From the NCBI GenBank assembly GCA_021527695.1, contig JAKFAO010000001.1, forward strand, positions 1,240,001 to 1,304,000: a stretch of DNA of 64,000 nt, written 5' to 3'. This DNA comes from Naematelia aurantialba. Its lineage: Eukaryota; Basidiomycota; Tremellomycetes; Tremellales; Naemateliaceae. Shown here in pieces: positions 1 through 11,684 of the stretch; positions within the stretch are counted from its first letter, which is position 1, and every line of letters begins with the position of its first letter. The translations under genes and the position numbers were made by a program. The notes under the pieces were generated by a model. The model was given only the letters and a program-made list of their open reading frames with translations. It searched no databases and was not told the DNA's origin.

Positions 1-993
1 AGGGAGTGTATATATCAAACGTCTTGTAACTAGCAACACGAGCGTGTCCTGGTGGATAGGCGTCAGCCTCGCTCCGCATCTTTCATCCGATTGTGTGCCT
101 CTCCCTTGCATCTCCTGCTCCACTCTCCATCCGTCGTTCGAGCCAGCATCCACTAAACAACAGCCCCAGCATCCTTCTCCTCAACCCAGAGTGAGAAGAA
201 GCAAGCCCCATCCCAGGGAGAAACAGGATGGGAGAATCACGAATCACCAGCAGACTTACTTGGGACAAACGCGCACTCCGTCGTCGTCGACACGCTGTCG
301 GCGATGCCTACTCAAGCAGGACGAGCTGGCTACCAAAGAGTGGCCAGACGCACGGATGAGCGGGCTAGCAGAGAGAGACAGGAGAGACGAGCCGTTTGCC
401 TAGAAAAGCGCTGTGGAGTGTTGGTGATGTGTGATGTGAGCAGGTTGCAACAAACCACCCACTCCCCCCCCCCAGCGAGCGAGCGGCGCGCGCAGCATTC
501 TGACGGCGCAAATCAATAATCCCGCATATTCCCGGGGCGCGGCGGATTCGTCCACGTCTCCACTTTAATGGGCCAGATTCTTGTGGTGCCTTCTGTCGTG
601 TATGCATCGCATATGGGGGATTGTGAGTGAGCCAAGAACGAGCGGCAGGGAGCAGCAAGCGCTGCCAATAAGACATCTTGACAGGTCAGGTATGGGTCTT
701 CCTTTCTGTCTTTTCCAGTGCCAAGATCATAGGACGATGCGGAAGGCCTCGTTCCAGGACAATGCTCTCGATGTATCTCAACTGACTCATTTTTTACTGC
801 TGCATTCCGACATCCGAGATTTCCTTTAGTCTACCGTAACATGAAAGCCATAGCACCTCTCATTCCATCCACGCCTGACCTACTTCGATCCACTCGTCCT
901 GACCTTGCCCGGAGCTTGCTCCACTATAGAGCAATTGCTTGCGCTGTACTGGCTACAGCGTGGCCTATTTCACCAAGACAGCCCTCCTTTAGC
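1..993. other. Gene-free left end, nothing supported
   Basis: I find no convincing coding region on either strand. Short open frames exist, but they lack family resemblance and a consistent splice pattern. The stretch includes a C-run near 467-475 and a GC-rich patch at 480-550. It may hold the end or promoter of a gene beyond the left edge. Confidence 0.4.
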
Positions 994-2635
994 TCAGACG
1001 ACTGGATCCTCCGCTCCCTGTACGTGGGGTACCGAGTTGGTCGTCGTCAGTACGGGATGTTGTGCGCCGGGGACAGCAACGCCGACGGGCTGTGAAGGTC
1101 AGCTCTGTGCATTGTCCAGCCACATCCGTTCTCTAAGAGGGAAGAATGTGTTCATGTCTGCGCCGTGTGCACATTGGTGAAAGAGACACGAGGTACACAC
1201 CTGGTCAAGCAGAGCGTCGACCTTTTCGACGCCCTTCTGCACCGCGGCCGTCACCTGGGTGATGATACCGGGGTGGTTTGGCGTCGCGGTCTTCTCATCG
1301 ATGGTGTGAGTGAGGGTGTTGAATGCGCCCTGGGGGCGTGAGCAACAGGAACTCCAGCGCTTATGAAGTGGAGCATGCGACGCTTTCATGTCGCATGGAG
1401 GGAAGCGAAGCGGGGGGGAGGACGGCGTGGGTGATGGACGCATGGAGGGAGGGAAGCATGGAGGAATGGAAGCATGTGGATGGAAGCATGGAGGAATGGG
1501 AGGATGGAGGGATGGAGGATGGAGGAATGGAGGATGGAGGGATGAAAGAGTCGATGAGCTCACCTGGATCTGGCCCAGCACGCCCTTAGCCTGCGCCTGG
1601 ACTGTAGACGCAGTCGACGCAGTCGACGCAGCGGTCGCCCCGAGCTCGTCAGAAAGCTGGCGCGTCTCTGTCGTGGCGGTCGCTCCCTCTGGGCCAGTGG
1701 GGGTTGCCGAGGTTCCCTGTATGCATCAGTTGTGGGTTCTCGACGTCGTCTCAATCTGCCTCTCGTGCAGCCCTTATGCCAGCTTGTCCAACAGCTTTTC
1801 CAACAGCTTTGCACTTGTCCTGCCGACCTTCCTCCCGTTCTTCATTCATTCCTTCTCCCTTCCTTTCTTCTTCCTCCCGTCCTTGCTTCGTCCTTCTTCC
1901 TACCTTCACCTATCCGTCGACTAATCCTCCATCCCTCTTTCCTTTCTCCCCTACCCCCGTCCTCCAATCATACACTTTCACCCCTAACTTTCCATCGGCA
2001 AACAAACCTCCTCTCGCGTCTCTCTCCACTTTCTCGTCTCACTCCCTCCAAAACTCGGGGCTCTGTTCCAACTCTCGCGCAGAGATAACTCCACTCACCT
2101 CGATCTTGTCGATCACCTCCTTGGCCTTGGCGGCCGCAGCGTCCGTGTACGGCTTGGTCGCCTCGTGCACTTTATCGACGTACGGCCTGGTGGTCTGGTC
2201 GACTTTGTCGAGGTACTGTGTTTGTCAGCCGCGCTGACGTGCAGGAACCATCTATCTTGCTGTGCGGTAGATTTGCGTCGAAGCAGCGACCCAACCATCC
2301 AATCACACGATCACACGACCACATAACAGGATGGAAGACACCAAAATGTCGTACGATCACGCGACACGGACGGGGAACAACGGGACCATGAAAGTGACTA
2401 CGCGACGGCGAGGCAAGTGGGAAGAGAACCTCGAGCCAGGGACAAGGAGACGAGGAGACGTGGAGACGAGGGGAAGAGGGAGGACATCCAAACTCACAGG
2501 CTTAGCAATCGACGCCGCTTTATCAAACAGCGTTGGCTCTGTAATGGGGTCGAGCGCTTTCGACGGCGGCACAGCCAGCGCCTCTGCTGGCGTGACTGGT
2601 TTCGGCGGGATATCAGACGTGGGCAGGTCGGACAT
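994..2635 (-). CDS. Perilipin-like 11-mer-repeat protein
   Basis: Five exons read on the minus strand: 2498-2635, 2099-2215, 1564-1716, 1201-1329 and 994-1089. All junctions are phase 0 and the product is 210 residues. Residues 36-90 form about five consecutive 11-residue units, for example LFDKAASIAKP then YLDKVDQTTRP, and exon 1 ends exactly at a unit boundary. The rest is Ala/Thr-rich with a further amphipathic segment at about residues 137-179. Such 11-mer amphipathic repeats are typical of lipid-droplet perilipins (yeast Pet10/Pln1, fungal Cap20) and of LEA and synuclein proteins. Lipid-droplet or membrane-surface coating is therefore inferred, not shown. There is no signal peptide or transmembrane segment. 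A desiccation-protective LEA role is an alternative. The exon structure is fairly secure; the last exon is the weakest. Confidence 0.7.
1435..1546. repeat. ATGGAGG-type tandem repeat inside an intron
   Basis: Imperfect copies of a GGATGGAGG/GGAATGGA motif fill much of the intron 1330-1563 of the perilipin-like gene. A closely related motif forms the array at 15145-15213. Confidence 0.8.
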
Positions 2636-3160
2636 GTCGTTGGTCGTTACTTGCAGTACGAGACGTGAGATGCAGCTTTGAAACTTATATAACCTTGGCG
2701 ATAAGTCGTCCAGAGACAGTGGAGTCGCTAGTGTCGAATATCGATAACAGATACACCCATGCTCGACCACAGCCGTGAGAACCCGAGTGTACCGCCGCAC
2801 GCAGAAGTGATGACGTAATGACGTAAACGCTCCAAAGTTTCCTTGCCAATTTACAAGCGCCCTGACCTACTGCGACTACTCCCGAGGCGTTTAAACGAAC
2901 CACTCTCGACATGACGCGCATTCAGCATCCTCTGCTGCGCAGACACATTGGAATGCATCGGATTCTACAAGAAACTCGTACAAGCATGCGCGTAGCGACA
3001 GGTTTTGAGCGGCCGGCGATGCACACGCGCTCGGCGCCGCAAGGAATGCCAATGGTTTGAGCGGGCTGCTGATCCCATCCCGTATGATACAGTGGTGGTC
3101 GGTTGGTGGCCGGTTGGCCAAATAGTACTTATTTTCTTTTGCTTGGGGGAGTAGTCGATG
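2636..3160. other. Intergenic: perilipin-like promoter and ODC 3' end
   Basis: This region carries the presumed promoter of the perilipin-like gene and the 3' flank of the ornithine decarboxylase gene, both on the minus strand. I see no gene or clear motif in it. Confidence 0.5.
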
Positions 3161-4883
3161 TCATCTGTCTGGGCCGTTGAACGAATCAAGCAGAGCGCGG
3201 ACAGCGACGGCTTCGCTAGACGAGCCACCCGTAGTCCAAACCACATCAGAGAGCTTAAACCTAACAATCGGTCAGCTTGATCCCGCATCCTTGAGATAGA
3301 CCCTACCCGTTGAAAGTGCTAGCAGCACAAAGGGTGTACGCGCCCATCTCGCCCCACGCCAGCCAATCACCGACCTCCAGGCCTCGCGGCAGACGAACCA
3401 GTTGCCTCACACAATCAATCGAGTCGCAAGTCGGTCCCCACACGCTCGCCTTCTCGGTCTCGGTATATCCGAGCTGGACCGGCAGGTCAACCTCAAGCTG
3501 AACGTTGGGCGGTGGCGGGAAAGACGGTACAGCGACCATCGGCTCGTGCGAGATAGTGAGCGGATAAGGGTGGACGATCTGGTGATCAAACATGATGCAG
3601 TTGAAAGAGCCGTAGACGCCGTCGTTGATGTAATCTGCTAGGCATCAGCTTGATCAAAAGACCAGTCGTGAAACAACTGACACATGACGTCCGCGCCGTC
3701 GCCGTCCTCCGGCTCGACCGATCGCGCAGCTTCTGCTGTCGCAAGAGCACGTCGCCGGGCGATAATGTTGGTTGCGAGGGTAAAAGCTGGATGGTAAGCA
3801 AGAGCTCATGTCTCAACAGACAGACTTACCACTCGACACAAGCAGTCGGCCAGGCTCCGCAATGACCCGCACACCGGTCTCTTCCGGGAAGTAGACGTCC
3901 AAGCTGTCGCGAAGCACCTGGCTCATCTCCTGGAAGGTCGCCCTCTCAAAGCCGCCCCCAACATCTAGCAGCTTAAAATCGTATCCTGCTTGCTTGCCCA
4001 TGTCGAAGACCTGTCTCGCCCGCCAAACAGCATCCGCAAACTGCATTGGGTCCTTGCACCCGGATCCAACGTGGAAGGAAACGCCGATAACGTTCAGTCC
4101 AAGCTGACGCGCGACGGCCAACAGACCCGGGCATGCATCGAGAGGCGCACCAAACTTGAGGCCGAGGCGGCAAAGCGACTTGCTGTCGTCCGTGAGCATA
4201 CGCAGCACCAGCTTGGCGTTTGGATGGATACGCTTGATCTTGTACAGTTCGTCGGCGTTGTCAAATGTCATCATAGCAATACCTTGTTCCGCAGCCGCTC
4301 GGATGAAAGACGCCGGCTTGCAGGGGTTGGCAAAGATGATGCGGTCGGGCGAAGGCGCCACCGGTAGGGCCAGGACCTGAGTGATCTCGGCCGCCGACGC
4401 GCAGTCGAAGGACGTGCCCAGAAGGGAGAGCAGGTGTAGAACTTGGGGAGAAGTGTTGCATTTGACCGCATAGAAAATCTCCACGCGGTCGCCAACTGGC
4501 GAGGCGCGCCACATTTGCACAGCTTGATAAACGGCTGACAAGTCGGCAGCGAAGAAAGCCGACTCATCGTTGTCACCGCTCAGATTGTTGACCGCACGTC
4601 GGGCAACAACCTGTTGAACCAGTTCGTGCACTGGGGTATCACAAACGGGTGCCAATGTCTCGCAGTTATTGTCGACATTTCCTCCCCGAACCGACTCGGG
4701 TGGTGTCGGCAGATAATGGGTAGGCACATATCCGCCCGTTGCACTTGGGTCGAGAACCTTGATGAGGTCTGACACGGTGGGTGCGGATCCTGCTGTTGCC
4801 GCTTGACGATTGAGGACCACCGGCCAGGTCTTCGCGCTCAGAGTCACCGAAGACGGCGCAAGCTGGAGTGTTGTAGTGGACAT
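3161..4883 (-). CDS. SPE1: Ornithine decarboxylase
   Basis: This enzyme removes CO2 from ornithine to give putrescine, the first committed step of polyamine synthesis, in the cytosol with PLP as cofactor. Exons on the minus strand: 3830-4883, 3682-3786, 3307-3634 and 3161-3260; 528 residues from the ATG at 4883. The PLP-lysine motif YAVKCN lies near residue 141, the AEPGR phosphate-binding loop ends exon 1, and the catalytic WGPTCDSIDC has its cysteine near 456. The C-terminus ends in the family's FNG...F type sequence. It is longer than the usual 430-470 residues because of a low-complexity N-terminus of about 100 residues. The frame is open upstream of the ATG to a good splice acceptor at 4944-4946, so either a 5' UTR intron or an N-terminal extension is possible. 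ODC is normally controlled by antizyme; none is seen here. Confidence 0.95.
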
Positions 4884-4973
4884 TTCGGTGATGGTGTATG
4901 TGTGTGTAGGAAAGGCCGCCGTCTCGGTGGGAGGTTGAGCCACCTAGTCGCAGGAAATAGTCAGCACCGCCGC

Positions 4974-5845
4974 TCAACAGCCTGCACTCCATGGATTGCC
5001 ACAATGGAAAACAGTGGAAAAAAGACAACAGCAACACGCACAGTCAGGGCACAACGTGGAGGGCACACGTTGGACGCGAGAGAGGGGAGACGACGGCTTG
5101 TAAGTCGGCGCGAAGGCCGAACAGAGACACCAGGCAAAGATCTTCTTTGGAATGGTATGAAGAAAAGAAAAAGAACATCCACTGACCAAAAAGATCAGGG
5201 GTTCCGTCGCCCCGTCCACGCGGAACCAATGCGTCACTTGTTGCAAAATCCCGCGGCATTTCACCGGCTCCCAGTTTTCGTGGCGCTTGTGGCGAAGCTG
5301 CCACTGAACCCTTCCAGCCACCCGCCACCACTTGGTGGCGACTGGAAGCAATCTGCCCGCCGTGAAGAGACGAGCCTCGTCACAAGGTCTGGAGGGCGAG
5401 ATGCACTGCCTGTCCTTGCTGTTCTTGCAGCTGAGGTTCGTCCGTCATCACGCTTCTGAACGGCAATTAATCACTCACCTCCTCGAGCTGTTCCTCGTAC
5501 ACCCGTACCCTACGCAAGCACCACTCTCTCGTCTCAAAAAACAGCTCTCTCGCCTGAAGCTTGAGGGATGCTATCAGCCGCGGCCTGGTGAACTGTGCGT
5601 CTGGATGTAACTATTCGCACTCAGCAAAAAGTAGGCACCGGCCGGAAGGAAATGGGACCCACGGCAGGTCGCTCCAGCTGGCGGATGCGGAGTCCAATAC
5701 GCCCGATTTTCTCCTCAGCAGCCTTGACCCTCTGTCGGGCTGCCGTCAGTCGTCGTTGGACGCGCGAGATTCGGAGAGTGATTATGGACCGCGGTGTAGG
5801 TACAGGTTCCTGAGTGGCAAGAGAAGAACCTATGGAGGGCGGCAT
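4974..5845 (-). CDS. Tentative coiled-coil protein upstream of ODC
   Basis: I do not recognise this protein. The minus strand shows a chain of exon-like blocks with matching phases. From the ATG at 5845 they are 5663-5845 (61 codons, a basic amphipathic helix with repeated Arg/Leu), then 5479-5553 (25 codons, ending ...YEEQLEE before a GTGAGT donor), then a block starting at 5430 after a CCTCAG acceptor. Downstream two frames stay open. One is tryptophan-rich with better GC3 and stops at 4974. The other stops at 5044. The tryptophan-rich frame ends at a GTCAGT donor (near 5184) that could also splice in phase to the acceptor before 4943, which would fuse it to the ODC N-terminus. It may thus be a separate small gene, a 5' extension of ODC, or chance. 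The two upstream exons are the best-supported part. Confidence 0.35.
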
Positions 5846-6857
5846 TGAACTCAAGAGAACTTGAAGGAATAATCTGCTCCTACGGGCTGCGTTTGTTCGT
5901 ATGTGCTGGATATGGATACTAAGATGCGAAACGCGAAGTGTGAGGTCGTATGTAAATCATGGCGAGTCGCCGAAATTCGAGGTAGAGAAAAGTTAACGAA
6001 TGACCAGGCCCAGTTTGGGCCCAAGCGCGTCCGGCGGCGTTCGAACCCACTAGTCCACAACTGCCGGCAAAGCCATGCAATATCTGGCCCATGCTTCTTG
6101 ACGGTCTAGGCGAGCGTGATCGATTGAGAATCTGCCCAATGGGCATGGTGGCGACGGGGGGCTGAGTTCTGGGTAGGCACGATGGAGGGACACCCGAATG
6201 CCTGTTCGGCTAAACGTTGATGCCGCCTGCTCGTCTTCTTCGTGTAGCACTTGCGCATTTGCGGCTGTTTCTAAAACAGGCGATGGTCTGGCTTAGAAAA
6301 CCGGCCCCAGCACCATTGCCCAATTGAGCCCAAGAAGGGATCAGGCTCAATGGAGACATTCCCCAATAATGGGGGTCAACGGTTGACGGGTAAGCCCTCA
6401 AGAAGGCTGGGAGCTCACAAGGGAACAGGAAAGAGAGAGACAGCTAAATGGTGAGATAGAGAGGGTGAGAGATGGGGAATCAAGGTGGTGTCAGGGCCCG
6501 AGGGCAAAGAAGAAGAGAAAACGTTCACAGAGAAAGAAAGAGAGAAGAAAGACAAGAACGAGAGAAGCATGACGAGAATCACAATGAGAGCCATGTATAA
6601 ACTTGTATTTCTTGTTTCCTTCTCATTCGACGTGTGCTTCACCTCACTGTTTGTTGCATCCTCTGTGTCCATCATATACCCCGTTGCCCCTGCCGTCCAG
6701 GACCAGTTCCCTCATTCCCCTGTAACCTTCTTTTACGAGCGAAATCCAACAACTCTCTTTCTCACACCTGTCATCGTCATACCAACGTTGTCTTCCTCCG
6801 CCCCAGCTTGCTTCTGGGGATAACTTTCCTGTGAAAAGTCCAGTTTCGCACCTTGCC
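5846..6857. other. Intergenic, no supported gene
   Basis: I found nothing with a coherent splice pattern or a family resemblance. Around 6033-6050 there is a tRNA B-box-like sequence, but no cloverleaf can be folded around it. The stretch 6420-6560 is purine-rich on the plus strand. Confidence 0.4.
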
Positions 6858-7783
6858 ATGACCTCTATTCCCGCCCCAGCCTTGTCGCTCAGCGAAACGT
6901 TTAGGACGCATGATGAAGCTGCAGGTTGGTGTTTCCCCTGACATGGGTAGTCGGGGAGCCCCAGTGGAAGAGAAAAGCTAAGCCTAGTTGAGGTCAGCAA
7001 TGCAACTTGGCAACTCCTCACCCACCAAAGGAGGTCACTCCCGCTGATCCGCTTCTTGATGTCCGTGCATACACCGACGCTGTCTTGGGCAGGAAAAGAT
7101 CACTGGCTTAAGACATGGGCAAGGAAGGATCACTGGCTTGAAACTCGTCTAGGCAATGCGGTGAGTGGACGCTTGTCCCTCATATCCCTGTCCAGTGCGG
7201 TCCTTCACGATCTCGGAGAGCCCCAAACACATTGGCGTCAAGGGATGACATAACTAGAAAGCTGGGAATTGGACGGATCCACGGTTCGAGCCTTTGCTCG
7301 AACGTTTGATCCTGTTTCTCGACAGCCCGTACCTAGACCCCAAAGGCACTCGGTACTTCAAGAAGATTTTAGAGCAGCACATGGTTCTGAAGAATGCTAC
7401 TCATAACGTACGTAGTTCCCCCTGTTGCCCCTCTCCTCTATCTTCCCACTTCACAACGGCTCTCCTTCCCCCTTCCCCCCTCCCTTCCCCCCTTCCCCCC
7501 CCCCCCCCCCCTCCCCCACAAGATTTCCGAGACCGCTTGTAACCTCCACACTAGAGAACTCGACTATTTCCCACCCTAACCCTTCATGCGACTCTGCTGT
7601 GGATGATATCGAGGTTCAGTGGTACTATGGCTCATGCAATCACAAGGGCAACAGGTTTCATGGAGAGAATTGCTGATTGTACCTATGCAGGCTTACCGTC
7701 GGCATGCCAAACTATTGAGCGCTAGGCTTGAACGAGTGAGACGCAGGAAAGAGTCGCCTTCTGTCCTGCGAAGCGAGTTGTGA
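6858..7783 (+). CDS. Unrecognised small helical protein
   Basis: Five exon-like blocks join in phase: 6858-6924, 6998-7033, 7093-7160, 7258-7407 and 7691-7783, giving 137 residues. Donors are GTTGGT, GTCACT, GTGAGT and GTACGT; all acceptors end in AG. Residues 36-55 are a tandem duplication of ten residues built on KDHWL, mirrored by a 30-base DNA duplication at about 7088-7147. After it come a Leu/Phe-rich helical stretch and a strongly basic C-terminus (LERVRRRKES). There is no signal peptide, membrane segment or known motif. I cannot name a family. The last intron (283 bases) is long for this window and holds a pure C-run. The model is hand-built, and a decayed gene is the main alternative. 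Confidence 0.45.
7485..7517. repeat. Poly-C / CT tract
   Basis: A CT-rich run ends in an uninterrupted run of about 16 C in the last intron of the unrecognised gene at 6858-7783. A second C-run of about 15 bases lies near 37100 in an intron of the glycosyltransferase gene. Confidence 0.85.
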
Positions 7784-8231
7784 AGTGTTTCTCTCCGGGG
7801 ACTCGTGTTTGCCCGGATCGACGAGGACGAGGGGGTTAGCCCTCCGTCTGTTCCAAGCCATTCTTGCTGTCTGTCGTCTGCCTTACTGAAGTTTGCGTAG
7901 CTTGTCGTCATAATGTGCATGTACGCCTTGCGTTTGTAACCTATTATCTCTTACATGTAACTCTGGCGGTTGGATCGCGGACAGTCCGTGCGTCCTTGAC
8001 ATACATGTTGTCACTAGATTCCGAAAAAGCCGACGAAACGGCCGTGCACGTGACTTTTCGGCTACCGCGGAAGCCGTCGCCAACCACAAACCTCACAGCT
8101 CAAATCGGTTTTGGACATGTTGCCTTTGTTATTCAACGACAAGTAACCCGTTCATTTCCACCTCGTCGGCGACTCTGCCTCGCCGTATCTCTCTCCACGA
8201 TCGGAGAGACGATCACACACTCCTTCTCAGC
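7784..8231. other. Intergenic: KGD1 promoter region
   Basis: This lies between the unrecognised gene at 6858-7783 and the KGD1 start codon. It presumably holds the KGD1 promoter and leader. A TC-rich stretch lies just before the ATG at 8232. No other gene is supported. Confidence 0.5.
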
Positions 8232-11200
8232 ATGCTGAGAATAATCCCACGTCGGCTACCTCGGGCGTCGCGCTCAACACGAGCCATCGTGGCTGGACAA
8301 TATGCGCCACGACACTCATATGCCACCGAGTCAGCCGCCGAGCCCAGCGCCAACGACCTCTTCGCCAACGGCGGCAATGCATACTATGCTGAAGAGTAAG
8401 CCCGCTCATGGGAACCAAAGACGTGGAGGCTGGTACACAGTACTGACGTTGATCACAGAATGTACCGGAATTGGAAGCAGGATCCCAAGAGTGTGCATGT
8501 ATCCTGGGCAGCATATTTCGGCGGTCTCGACAAGGGATTGCCATCTTCTAGCGCATACACACCTCCACCAGGATTCATTGGAGCAGCCAGCGGCGCGCCG
8601 AAACCTGCAGAAGGCAGCTCACAGCAAGTCGCTGGCGGCGGTGATGTCGCCGACTACTTGAAAGTGAGTCGAACGGAGAAGGGACATCGCTGACGGTAGG
8701 TACAACTTCTTGTCCGAGCGTACCAAGTCCGCGGTCACCATATGGCCAACCTCGACCCTCTCCACGTTTCCGACGCCGACCTCGACTCGCGTGTGCCTCC
8801 AGAACTCAAGCTGGACTTCTATGGCTGGACTGAAGAAGACTTGAAGACAAAGGAATTTATCATCAGCTCTGGAATCTTGCCCCGCTTCAAAGGCAAGGTA
8901 GAAGGCGACAAGATGAGCCTTGGACAGATTATCGAGGAGCTCAAGACGATGTACTGTGAGTCCTGCTCTAGAGTCAATGTGCTGATACGCAGGCCATCAC
9001 ATTGGTGTGCAATACGTCCACATCACCGACCGAGGGCAGTGCGACTGGATCCGAGAGCGAGTTGAGATCCCACAGCAATGGAAATACAACACGGAGGAGA
9101 AGCGGATGATCCTCGATCGAACCATGTGGTCTGAGCTGTTTGAGAAATTTATTGCCTCAAAGTTCCCTAACGAGAAGCGGTTCGGTCTCGAGGGCTGCGA
9201 GTCTCTTATCCCTGGTATGAAGGCGTTGATCGACCGCTCGGTCGAGGCTGGAGTCAAGTCGGTCGTCATTGGCATGCCCCACCGAGGGCGATTGAACGTC
9301 CTGGGCAATGTCATTCGGAAACCTATCGAAGCTATTTTGAACGAGTTTCACGGAGCGGCGGACAAGGACGACTCGGGCGGCGGTGACGTCAAGTACCATC
9401 TCGGTGCCAATTATGTGCGACCTACGCCGTCGGGAAAGAAGGTCTCGCTCTCGCTAGTTGCGAACCCGTCGCATCTCGAAGCGGAGGACCCGGTGGTGCT
9501 CGGCAAGACTCGGGCCATCCAGCACTTTGAAGGCGACGAGGGCACTGCCAATACCGCCATGGGTGTCTTACTGCACGGTGATGCTGCCTTTGCTGGCCAG
9601 GGTGTCGTTTACGAGACGATGGGGATGCAGAATCTCCCCAATTACGGTACGGGCGGCACGATCCACTTGATTGTCAACAACCAGATTGGCTTCACCACCG
9701 ACCCTCGCTTTGCACGATCCACGCCGTACCCTTCCGACATTGCCAAATCCATCGACGCCCCTATTTTCCACGTCAACGGAGACGACGTAGAAGCCGTCAA
9801 CTTTGTCTGCTGCCTCGCTGCCGACTGGCGCGCAACGTTCAAGAAGGACGTCGTGATAGACATTGTCTGTTACCGAAGATACGGCCACAACGAGACCGAC
9901 CAGCCGAGCTTCACACAGCCCAAGATGTACAAGGCGATCCAGGACCAGCCTACCGTGTTGTCTGTCTACACTGACCAGCTGGTCAAAGAGGGCACATTTA
10001 GCGAGTCAGAGATTGACGAACACAGGCAATGGGTGTGGGGTATGCTGGAGAAAGCGTACGAGGGTTCCAAGGAGTACAAGCCGTCACCCCGAGAATGGCT
10101 GTCGTCGTCTTGGGAAGGCTTCCCTACCCCCCGAGAACTGGCCGAGAACGTACTGCCCCATCACCCGACCGGCACTGATGAGGCCACGCTGAAGCGTGTT
10201 GGCGAGGTCATCTCGTCCTTCCCCGAGGGCTTCACTCCGCACAGGAATCTTGCGCGAATCATCGCTACCCGAGGCAAGACCGTTGCAGAAGGCAAGAACA
10301 TTGACTGGTCGACTGCCGAAGCGCTGGCCTTTGGTACGCTGTGCCTCGAGGGCACCCACGTGAGGATCTCGGGACAGGACGTCGAGCGAGGAACATTCTC
10401 GCAACGCCACGCCGTGGTCCACGATCAGGACACTGAGAACACGTATATCGCGTTGAAGCATCTCGGAAGCGAGCAAGGGTCGTTCACCGTCACCAACTCG
10501 CACCTGTCCGAGTTTGGTACTCTGGGTTTCGAGCTCGGCTACTCGCTCGTCTCGCCCAACTCGCTGACCATCTGGGAAGCCCAGTTTGGCGACTTTGCGT
10601 GAGCTCACGTTCCACCGGAATCCCACGAGCGGACCGGAGCTGACGGAGGCTGTAGGAACAACGCCCAATGTATCATTGACCAATTCATCGCTGCCGGCGA
10701 GCGAAAGTGGCTGCAACGTACTGGGCTCGTGCTGTCACTGCCGCACGGGTACGACGGCCAAGGTCCCGAGCACTCGTCTGGCCGTATCGAGCGATTCCTC
10801 CAGCTATGCGACGACGAGCCGCGCGTCTACCCCACACAGGAAAAACTCGACAGACAGCATCAGGACTGCAACATGCAGGTCGTGTACCCGACTACGCCGG
10901 CTAACTATTTCCATGTCCTCCGTCGGCAGAACAAGCGCGAGTTCCGCAAACCCGTGAGTTTTATATGCTCCTCTCGTGCCATGTCCCCTTCTAACCCCCG
11001 CTCCTGTCATCGCCCCATCACCCCTTCTAACCTCCGCTCCTGTGATCACCCATCACCCCTTCCAACCCCCTTCCCGGACCACAACGCCGCCCATCATCGC
11101 ATCGCTGCTGACACAGTCTTGTACAGTTGATTGTCTTCTTCTCCAAGTCGCTGCTGCGCCACCCTCAGGCAAGGTCGACGATTGAGGAAATGTCCGGCGA

Positions 11201-11684
11201 CGCCACCTTCCAGCGATACATCCCTGACCCGCACCCCGAGTCGCTGGTGGAGCCCGAAAAGATCCGACGACATATCCTCTGTTCAGGACAGGTCTACTAC
11301 CAGCTCTTGAAGGAGCGCGAAGAGAAGGGCCATAACGATGTTGCCATTTCCCGAATCGAGCAGCTCAGCCCACTGCCTTATGATTTGTTGACGCCTCATC
11401 TTGACACGTACCCCAACGCCGACCTTATGTGGGCACAGGAGGAGGTGAAGTGCTCGTTTATTTTGTATGACAGAGCTGACTGTCTGTAGCCACTGAATAA
11501 CGGAGGATGGACATATGTTCAACCAAGACTGATCACGGCCATGAAGGAGACGCAGCATCACCAAGGCAAGGTGCCCATCTACGCCGGTCGCAAACCTAGC
11601 TCGTCGGTCGCAACTGGGTCCAAGTATGCGCACAAGGCGGAAGTCGAGATGATCAACGAGATGGCTTTCGCCCAGTCCGAGTAA
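8232..11684 (+). CDS. KGD1: 2-oxoglutarate dehydrogenase E1, mitochondrial
   Basis: This is the thiamine-diphosphate E1 subunit of the 2-oxoglutarate dehydrogenase complex. It decarboxylates 2-oxoglutarate in the TCA cycle and passes the succinyl group to E2, in the mitochondrial matrix. Seven exons: 8232-8395, 8459-8663, 8700-8955, 8993-10598, 10656-10953, 11127-11444 and 11490-11684; 1013 residues, nearly identical in length to yeast Kgd1. The N-terminus is Arg-rich without acids, a good matrix presequence. Family landmarks include [44 protein letters not shown] and the thiamine-binding GDDVEAV region. The C-terminus shows the typical [13 protein letters not shown] followed by the HKAE segment. 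Introns are short apart from intron 5 (173 bases), which carries imperfect tandem repeats. The call is secure. Confidence 0.97.
10985..11070. repeat. Imperfect CCCCTTCTAACC... repeat in KGD1 intron 5
   Basis: About two and a half imperfect copies of a roughly 37-base pyrimidine-rich unit occupy the middle of the intron 10954-11126. Confidence 0.7.

Noticed and set aside
5990..6110. tRNA gene around a GGTTCGAAC B-box-like sequence on the minus strand
   Set aside because: The T-stem pairs only partly, no matching acceptor stem is found, and no A box lies at the right distance.
7278..7306. Hairpin terminator from GTTCGAGC...GCTCGAAC
   Set aside because: The 8-base stem with a 4-base loop falls inside a likely coding exon and lacks a T-run; fungal genes do not use such terminators.
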